Source of the DNA: Ruminococcus sp.
Lineage (GTDB): Bacteria > Bacillota > Clostridia > Oscillospirales > Ruminococcaceae
Assembly (NCBI GenBank): GCA_017961625.1
Contig: JAGCWY010000054.1
Coordinates: 1 to 10,150 of the forward strand
Direction: 5' to 3'
DNA length: 10,150 nucleotides
Below, in pieces: positions 6,635 to 10,150 of the stretch. The notes below the pieces were generated by a model. The model was not told the origin of the DNA. It worked only from the letters and a program-made list of their open reading frames with translations, and searched no databases. Both the position numbers and the translations under genes were made by a program. Positions within the stretch are counted from its first letter, which is position 1. Each line of letters opens with the position of its first letter.

Positions 6635-7222
6635 ATGGATTGCAGATATTTTTTTGAGGAGCTTTTTCCCATAGTATGCAGTCTGTCGGAGCAGTACACG
6701 CAAAACGACAGTTCTTCTGTCACATTTGATACTGCAAACGACCTGATGAATGCCGTTGTTTACTGTATCAATTATCTGAAAACGGATAATAAGCCTGTTC
6801 CGGATGATATTACGGCGGAACAAGCCTATCGTCTTGGCTATGACCTTGTTGTTGATCGTGCTAAAACACTGCTTGAAGCATACAACAAACTGTCCGCGTG
6901 CTTTGAAGATTATGGGGTGAAATGTCTGCGATACACATTTCAAGTGCAGTTGCAAGAGTTCTTTTTACGGTATGACCCGAAATTCAAGCCGCACGAATAC
7001 ATTATGCTTTTTGACTATCCTGTTCTATGTGACATCAGTCAGCTTCAGGGAATTGAAGCATTTGAAATGTATTTCAAATGTCTTTGCTTTGAGCAGGCAG
7101 AGCTGGCACGAATCGGGATCGATGCCGTTAAGGAAAAGCTGCACGGGTATCACAGGGATTATAGTAATTTATACGAAAACATATATCGGATCGTATTCCG
7201 GCATGATTATCCATTCGGATGA
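6635..7222 (+). CDS. Conserved protein of unknown function, DUF6179-like
   Basis: This 195-residue protein starts at ATG 6635, preferred over TTG 6632 because GGAGG (6622-6626) is then 8 nt upstream. It is soluble, helical and aromatic-rich. Notable stretches are FPIVCSLSEQYTQNDSSSVT, TANDLMNAVVYCINYL, AEQAYRLGYDLVVDRAKTLL and a conserved-looking core FFLRYDPKFKPHEYIMLFDY followed by PVLCD. By memory this matches the DUF6179 family that accompanies DUF6323 in Bacillota. Some members seem longer, so the C-terminus at HDYPFG could be shortened, but no frameshifted continuation is visible after 7222. The function is unknown. Translational coupling to the upstream gene suggests a complex or sequential action. 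Confidence 0.72.
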   Translation: MDCRYFFEELFPIVCSLSEQYTQNDSSSVTFDTANDLMNAVVYCINYLKTDNKPVPDDITAEQAYRLGYDLVVDRAKTLLEAYNKLSACFEDYGVKCLRYTFQVQLQEFFLRYDPKFKPHEYIMLFDYPVLCDISQLQGIEAFEMYFKCLCFEQAELARIGIDAVKEKLHGYHRDYSNLYENIYRIVFRHDYPFG

Positions 7223-7301
7223 CGATCCCCGGCTTCGCATTGATCAGGCACATAGTAAACCCTCAAATTCTGGTTTATATCAGCCGCCGAACAAAACATA
7301 A

Positions 7302-7337
7302 TGCCCCTTAGTGTTTTGAAATGAACACTAAGGGGCA
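7302..7337. terminator. Hairpin after the two-gene operon
   Basis: GCCCCTTAGTGTT pairs with AACACTAAGGGGC around a short TGAAAT-containing loop, a 13-bp stem. Neither side has a proper T-tract (AAAACTT on the right; ATTATGTTTTG on the minus strand). It is therefore either a weak bidirectional terminator between the convergent genes or a stabilising 3' hairpin. Confidence 0.5.
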
Positions 7338-7401
7338 AAACTTCTATATGAGTATCTGTCATATGGGGAGGCCGTTTTACTTTATCTCGTTAAAAGTCAA
7401 T

Positions 7402-7704
7402 TTAAGCTTTTGTGGATTTATCTAGTGATAGCTTGTTTTTCAAATCTCTTTCGAAGTTCTGAATTTCCTCGAAGCACTCATCGAGCTTTTCAAATATCTG
7501 TTCCTTAGAGAGGTCGTCTGATATACAAACAGTTTTCGTTCTGAACGATAGTCTCCATTGCCAGTTTTTCTTTCCCTTTTTGGCTTTGTAGAATTCATTT
7601 ATTCTCTCACAAATATCTAGGAATTCGGGATTTGCGTTGCGTGAACTAAGGGCAAACTGCATGTAGACACCATTTCCTGCACGGTTGCAGTTGCAAATTA
7701 GCAA
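7402..7704 (-). pseudogene. C-terminal fragment of an unidentified, possibly PD-(D/E)XK-nuclease-like, protein
   Basis: The minus-strand frame of 100 codons opens at a TTG (7704) without a ribosome site and runs to TAA at 7402-7404. From about NRAGNGVYMQFALSSRNANP onward it has a compact conserved look, including FLDICERINEFYKAKKGKKN, WQWRLSFRTKTV and a charged helical end IFEKLDECFEEIQNFERDL. I recall similar C-terminal domains in clostridial PD-(D/E)XK nuclease-like proteins, but I see no nuclease active-site residues and the assignment is weak. Upstream of 7690 the sequence becomes AT-rich with stops, and no N-terminal part is present, so this is a truncated gene. The internal ATG at 7662 could only give about 86 residues. 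The break lies next to the unusual right end of E2. Confidence 0.5.
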
Positions 7705-7754
7705 GATAGATTAGCAGGGGCAAATATTCTTTAAAATATGATATTTATTTAATA

Positions 7755-7797
7755 AAATAAAAAAAGTCTTAAACAGCTATTTACAGCCGTTTAAGAC
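7755..7797 (-). terminator. Terminator at the right end of E2 (distinct type)
   Basis: On the minus strand, GTCTTAAAC and GTTTAAGAC close a stem (7766-7797) with an inner GCT/AGC pairing, followed by TTTTTTTATTTTATT. It lies about 10 bp beyond tRNA fragment 3. It takes the place of the AAGCCTGTATTT hairpin of the other right ends and shares no sequence with it. Confidence 0.8.
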
Positions 7798-7807
7798 CTC
7801 TCTTAAA

Positions 7808-7828
7808 GCGGACAGAGAGGGATTCGAA
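7808..7828 (-). repeat. att core 3: tRNA-Ser 3'-end fragment
   Basis: An exact 21-bp copy of 10040-10060, preceded by AAA and followed by L3. It is the border between E2 and E3. Confidence 0.85.
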
Positions 7829-7990
7829 TATTTTTAAAGAGTTATTTTCGCCAATATATAGCCTTTTATAATTTCTGTGTGGAATAAATGAGTGGAATAG
7901 CATTAATCTGATTGAAAATCATTTCAGCTATAGTTTTTTTATTTCCATTGTTGGAATATTTATTGTCCACGGCTGTCATATATAAGCAAA
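7829..7990. repeat. Module left end L3
   Basis: Shares with L1 and L2 the block ATATATAGCCTTTTATAATT, GTGTGGAATA at 7877-7886 and GAGTGGAATA at 7890-7899 (again 13 bp apart), CTGATTGAAAATCATTTC and CTATAG. It also has a dyad TTCCATTGTTGGAA at 7943-7956, replacing TTCAATTATTGAA with compensating changes. From 7990 to 8173 no gene is seen; 8051-8093 can fold into nested hairpins. Confidence 0.7.
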
Positions 7991-8173
7991 TGTTTTGCGT
8001 AAATCTATTACACACTAAACTTCAACGTCTTTTTTCGCGATAGTTTTCATGGTTTAGCCATAGAGCTGATGACAGGCTTTGAAGCCCGAAACCAATATCT
8101 TTTTATATTCTGGCATAATGCACACCAAAAACATACTCTCAGTATACAAACTGCTGATTCAGTATAATTATTC

Positions 8174-8202
8174 TTGATTAAATACGACATATATAGTATA
8201 AT
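8174..8202 (+). promoter_or_regulatory. Sigma-A promoter of the GGDEF gene
   Basis: TTGATT (8174-8179) and TATAAT (8197-8202) are separated by 17 bp. The start would lie near 8209, about 60 nt before the ATG. The surrounding TATATA stretches make the exact -10 slightly uncertain. Confidence 0.65.
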
Positions 8203-8269
8203 ATATATAGAAATTAATTGGATTTATATCGTGATAGATGTATTATATCTATCAAAGGGGGCGTATATA

Positions 8270-9745
8270 ATGAAAAGAATTAAGTCTATACGAACAAAAA
8301 TGCATATATTTGTTATGTTCACCGTCATAACAGTATCACTTGGAATGGCAATTGTGCCATATCTAAGAAGTATCGGTAACATTGACGGTCACTTCAAGGA
8401 AACAGCTTCCAATACCGCCCAAAGTCTTGCTTCACAGGTAAACGGGGATTACCTATTTGAATTACGCAACGCGTTAGAATCTAATGAATACTTTAAACTT
8501 CGTGAAGAAGCAGAAAAAAGCGGCAATGATACACTGATACAACAGTATCTCGCCGAAAACGGTTTATGGGAGCAGTTTAAGCATACACAGGATTTGATAA
8601 ATGACTATATGCAAAAGGTCGATCAGATAAGATATCTTAATATAAATTCTGTAAATGATTCCGATGCTTTTTCTGATTTGTATATTGTTGATCTGCCGGA
8701 GAGTCCCTTAAATCAGCTCGGATGCAGTAAAGAACGTGAAGCTAAGCTGCGTGGCCTTGACCTTAGCAATAAGACTGAACCTGTTGTTTATAAAGGAACG
8801 CAAGGGTGGATGTGCTCTGCTTTCGCTCCTGTTTACAAGTCTTCAGGGGAATTTGTCTGTGTAGTGAATTGCGGTATAAGTATGGATTTTGCTATGATGG
8901 ATCGGCGAAATACACTGATAAATCTGTTTCTATGGATGCTTTTCTTTACAGCGGTTGTACAAATAATAGCTGTTATTTTTATCAATAAGATCGTTGTCAC
9001 ACCTTTAAAATCAATGGCAAAGGAGATTGAGAAATTTAAACCTGCAGAACAAGTCAGCTATGAAAAAGCAGGTGTAATGAATCTGCCAATCAAAAGTAAT
9101 GATGAAGTTGGAGTGATCTATAATAGTATACGTTCCATGCAGACGAATATAATAGATTACTTGAATGATATATCCATTTTGCAGGATGACAAATCAAAAG
9201 CAGAACAGGATATTATAGAAAAAGAAAAACAAATTGGTCAGCTTCATGAAGAAAACAGTCGTGATGTACTGACAGGAGCAGGAAGTAAATCAGCATACAT
9301 CAGAATGATAGATGAACTTACAAAGGAAATAACAGATGGAATCGCTAAATTTGCTGTTATTATGGTGGATATGAACAATCTGAAACGTATCAATGACGAA
9401 TACGGACATAAAACAGGTGACCAGTACATTAACGGTTGCTTTCAAATAATATGCAAGGTGTTCAGAAATTCGTCAATATTCCGTATTGGCGGTGATGAAT
9501 TTGTAATTATCTCTAAAAATTCAGATTATGAAAACAGATTTATGCTTGTTGAGAAACTAAAAGAAGAATACACAAAAAGCTATGATAATACTGATAACGT
9601 GCCGTGGCTTCGCTTCTCAGCAGCAATTGGAATGGCTGAATATGCTTCTGATGATAATACATACGAACTGATATTCAAACGCGCAGATAAAGCAATGTAT
9701 GAAGATAAACTGCAATTCAAAAAAATTCATGGAAGTTACAGATAA
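8270..9745 (+). CDS. Transmembrane GGDEF diguanylate cyclase with extracytoplasmic sensor and HAMP-like linker
   Basis: The 491-residue protein starts at ATG 8270, with AAAGGGGG (8254-8261) 8 nt upstream; the open frame reaches further up to 8174 but without a ribosome site. There is a short basic N-terminus, a membrane segment at about 12-30, an extracytoplasmic sensor-like region at 31-215 (Cache-like by position, not by clear motif) and a second membrane segment at about 217-238. A HAMP-like linker (VVTPLKSMAKEIEKF onward), a coiled coil to about 330 and a GGDEF domain (331-488) follow. The catalytic motif GGDEF is intact (407-411), as are VDMNNLKRINDEYGH and the A-IGMAEY end. It should make c-di-GMP from two GTP in response to an outside signal. 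The inhibitory RxxD site, expected 5 residues before GGDEF, is missing (FRNS there). The gene stands alone inside module E3 and is AT-richer than the MATE gene. Confidence 0.9.
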   Translation: MKRIKSIRTKMHIFVMFTVITVSLGMAIVPYLRSIGNIDGHFKETASNTAQSLASQVNGDYLFELRNALESNEYFKLREEAEKSGNDTLIQQYLAENGLWEQFKHTQDLINDYMQKVDQIRYLNINSVNDSDAFSDLYIVDLPESPLNQLGCSKEREAKLRGLDLSNKTEPVVYKGTQGWMCSAFAPVYKSSGEFVCVVNCGISMDFAMMDRRNTLINLFLWMLFFTAVVQIIAVIFINKIVVTPLKSMAKEIEKFKPAEQVSYEKAGVMNLPIKSNDEVGVIYNSIRSMQTNIIDYLNDISILQDDKSKAEQDIIEKEKQIGQLHEENSRDVLTGAGSKSAYIRMIDELTKEITDGIAKFAVIMVDMNNLKRINDEYGHKTGDQYINGCFQIICKVFRNSSIFRIGGDEFVIISKNSDYENRFMLVEKLKEEYTKSYDNTDNVPWLRFSAAIGMAEYASDDNTYELIFKRADKAMYEDKLQFKKIHGSYR

Positions 9746-9774
9746 ACTGTTATTCAATTCATTAATACATAATC

Positions 9775-9810
9775 AAAAGTCCTCACCCAAAATGAGGACT
9801 TTTTTATTTT
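9775..9810 (+). terminator. Intrinsic terminator after the GGDEF gene
   Basis: AAAAGTCCTCA (9775-9785) pairs with TGAGGACTTTT (9793-9803) around a 7-nt loop, followed by TTTATTTT. It begins 30 bp after the stop codon. Confidence 0.88.
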
Positions 9811-9837
9811 GATAATACAATACTCTTGTAAATTTAA

Positions 9838-10037
9838 AGAAGACAGTTCACTTGCGGGAGCTGATTCTTTAATAACGTTATACCACCTTTTTGCCGTGTG
9901 AATTTCGTGTGAAAGCGTGTGAAAAACAACTGTTTTTCTTCACACGCGACTGCAAAATTGCAGTTAAAACTGTTTTCTGTAGGCAACAGAAAAGCCTGTA
10001 TTTCGGTGCTTTTCTCGAAATACAGGCTTTTTAATTC
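9838..10037. repeat. Module right end R4 (of module E3), next to the intact tRNA
   Basis: Full-length counterpart of R2: CGTGTGAA at 9895-9902, 9906-9913 and 9916-9923 (11 and 10 bp apart, exactly as in R2), inverted TTCACACG at 9939-9946, then the terminator at 9992-10029. The inner hairpin that is perfect in R2 is degenerate here (9844-9866). Unlike R1 and R2, its junction with the core supplies an encoded CCA to the tRNA. Confidence 0.8.
9992..10029 (-). terminator. Terminator of the tRNA-Ser gene
   Basis: AAGCCTGTATTTCG (9992-10005) pairs with 10016-10029; the minus-strand transcript continues TTTTCTG. It starts 9 bp after the CCA end of the tRNA. Confidence 0.75.
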
Positions 10038-10129
10038 TGGCGGACAGAGAGGGATTCGAACCCTCGATACGCTATTAACGTATACACGAGTTCCAGTCGT
10101 GCGCCTTAGACCAGCTCAGCCATCTGTCC
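10038..10129 (-). tRNA. tRNA-Ser (anticodon GGA)
   Basis: On the minus strand this is a complete class II tRNA: acceptor GGACAGA/TCTGTCC, discriminator G followed by encoded CCA (10038-10040), anticodon loop CTGGAAC with GGA at 10092-10094 on a CACGA/TCGTG stem, a long variable arm (ATACG/CGTAT) and T-arm GAGGG-TTCGAAT-CCCTC. It reads serine codons UCU/UCC. Its 3' part (10040-10060) is the integration site used repeatedly by the modules to its left. Because each insertion rebuilds the 3' end, the gene stays functional. No other tRNA gene is visible before the window ends. Confidence 0.95.
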
Positions 10130-10150
10130 ATTATGGTGCGAGTAATGGGA

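Larger units (their letters stand above)
5234..7828. mobile_element. Module E2, degraded or chimeric tRNA-Ser-inserted element
   Basis: About 2.6 kb lies between att cores 2 and 3. The left end (L2) is of the common type. The right end lacks CGTGTGA repeats and carries an unrelated terminator. The outermost gene on each side is truncated at its 5' end (macro domain at 5622, minus-strand fragment at 7704), which suggests deletions or joining of two elements. The central two-gene operon is intact. No integrase is present. Confidence 0.6.
7808..10060. mobile_element. Module E3, tRNA-Ser-proximal element carrying a GGDEF gene
   Basis: About 2.25 kb runs from att core 3 to the matching core inside the intact tRNA-Ser gene. 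It contains L3, one plus-strand gene (diguanylate cyclase) with its own promoter and terminator, and right end R4. Being next to the intact tRNA, it should be the latest insertion. As no integrase is present, movement would need one supplied in trans. Confidence 0.7.

Noticed and set aside
6365..6955. 196-codon minus-strand open frame across the two-gene operon
   Set aside because: It is antisense to two coupled genes with a consensus promoter and ribosome sites, and has neither itself.
2285..7828. Insertion-sequence copies
   Set aside because: No transposase gene, and the repeated borders are a tRNA fragment with asymmetric ends rather than terminal inverted repeats with target duplications.
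2306..7990. CRISPR array, suggested by regularly recurring repeats
   Set aside because: The repeats are 2-3 kb apart with genes between them, short repeat units within the ends are only 10-13 bp apart, and there are no spacers or cas genes.
8051..8093. Hammerhead-ribozyme-like core (CTGATGA ... GAAAC)
   Set aside because: The two core strings are present with a small hairpin between them, but the closing pair next to them is a C-C mismatch, no stem I can form, and stem III would be only four pairs.
7990..8269. c-di-GMP riboswitch before the GGDEF gene
   Set aside because: None of the class I signature segments (such as GACGCAAAGCC) or class II features are present, and the likely promoter leaves only about 60 nt of leader.

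Overview
The window looks like a chromosomal accessory region of a low-GC, Gram-positive gut Clostridium relative, most like Ruminococcus/Oscillospiraceae. This rests on sigma-A-type promoters, strong AGGAGG ribosome sites and the protein types: a MATE transporter fused to a cytidylate-kinase-like domain, a gene pair resembling DUF6323/DUF6179, and a GGDEF protein with an LTGAGSK signature. The genus is inferred from remembered families, not from a search.

The organising feature is at the right edge: an intact tRNA-Ser(GGA) gene on the minus strand (10038-10129). The last 21 bp of its 3' part (T-arm and acceptor half, 10040-10060) recur exactly at 2285-2305, 5234-5254 and 7808-7828, all in the same orientation and each followed by unrelated sequence instead of the rest of a tRNA. 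These are attachment-site scars. They divide the window into tandem modules stacked behind the tRNA gene: E1 (2285-5254), E2 (5234-7828) and E3 (7808-10060), plus the right end of a further module, E0, to the left of 2285. Conserved non-coding ends flank the cargo. The left end (L1-L3) has two GTGTGGAATA-type repeats 13 bp apart and a covarying dyad. The right end (R1, R2, R4) has three CGTGTGA repeats, one inverted copy and a tRNA-proximal terminator. No integrase gene is visible, so the modules look like non-autonomous, cis-mobilisable elements accreted at one tRNA site.

Layout: 1-799 is the 3' end of a Na+/phosphate cotransporter gene with a PhoU-like tail. 1139-1924 is a leucine-carboxyl-methyltransferase-like (PPM family) enzyme with its own promoter. 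2001-2284 is right end R1. E1 carries one minus-strand gene, the MATE-kinase fusion (2862-4811), lying between two copies of a terminator with a short gene tail. E2 carries a 5'-truncated macro-domain gene (5622-5930), a two-gene operon of unknown function behind a perfect consensus promoter (6110-7222) and a 5'-truncated gene on the minus strand (7402-7704); its right end is of a different type. E3 carries one transmembrane GGDEF diguanylate cyclase (8270-9745).

The cargo genes do not form a pathway. Each module brings its own promoter and terminator, with one or two accessory functions (efflux, methyl transfer, c-di-GMP signalling, unknown). This is comparable in logic to a cassette array, but built by repeated site-specific insertion at a tRNA gene.
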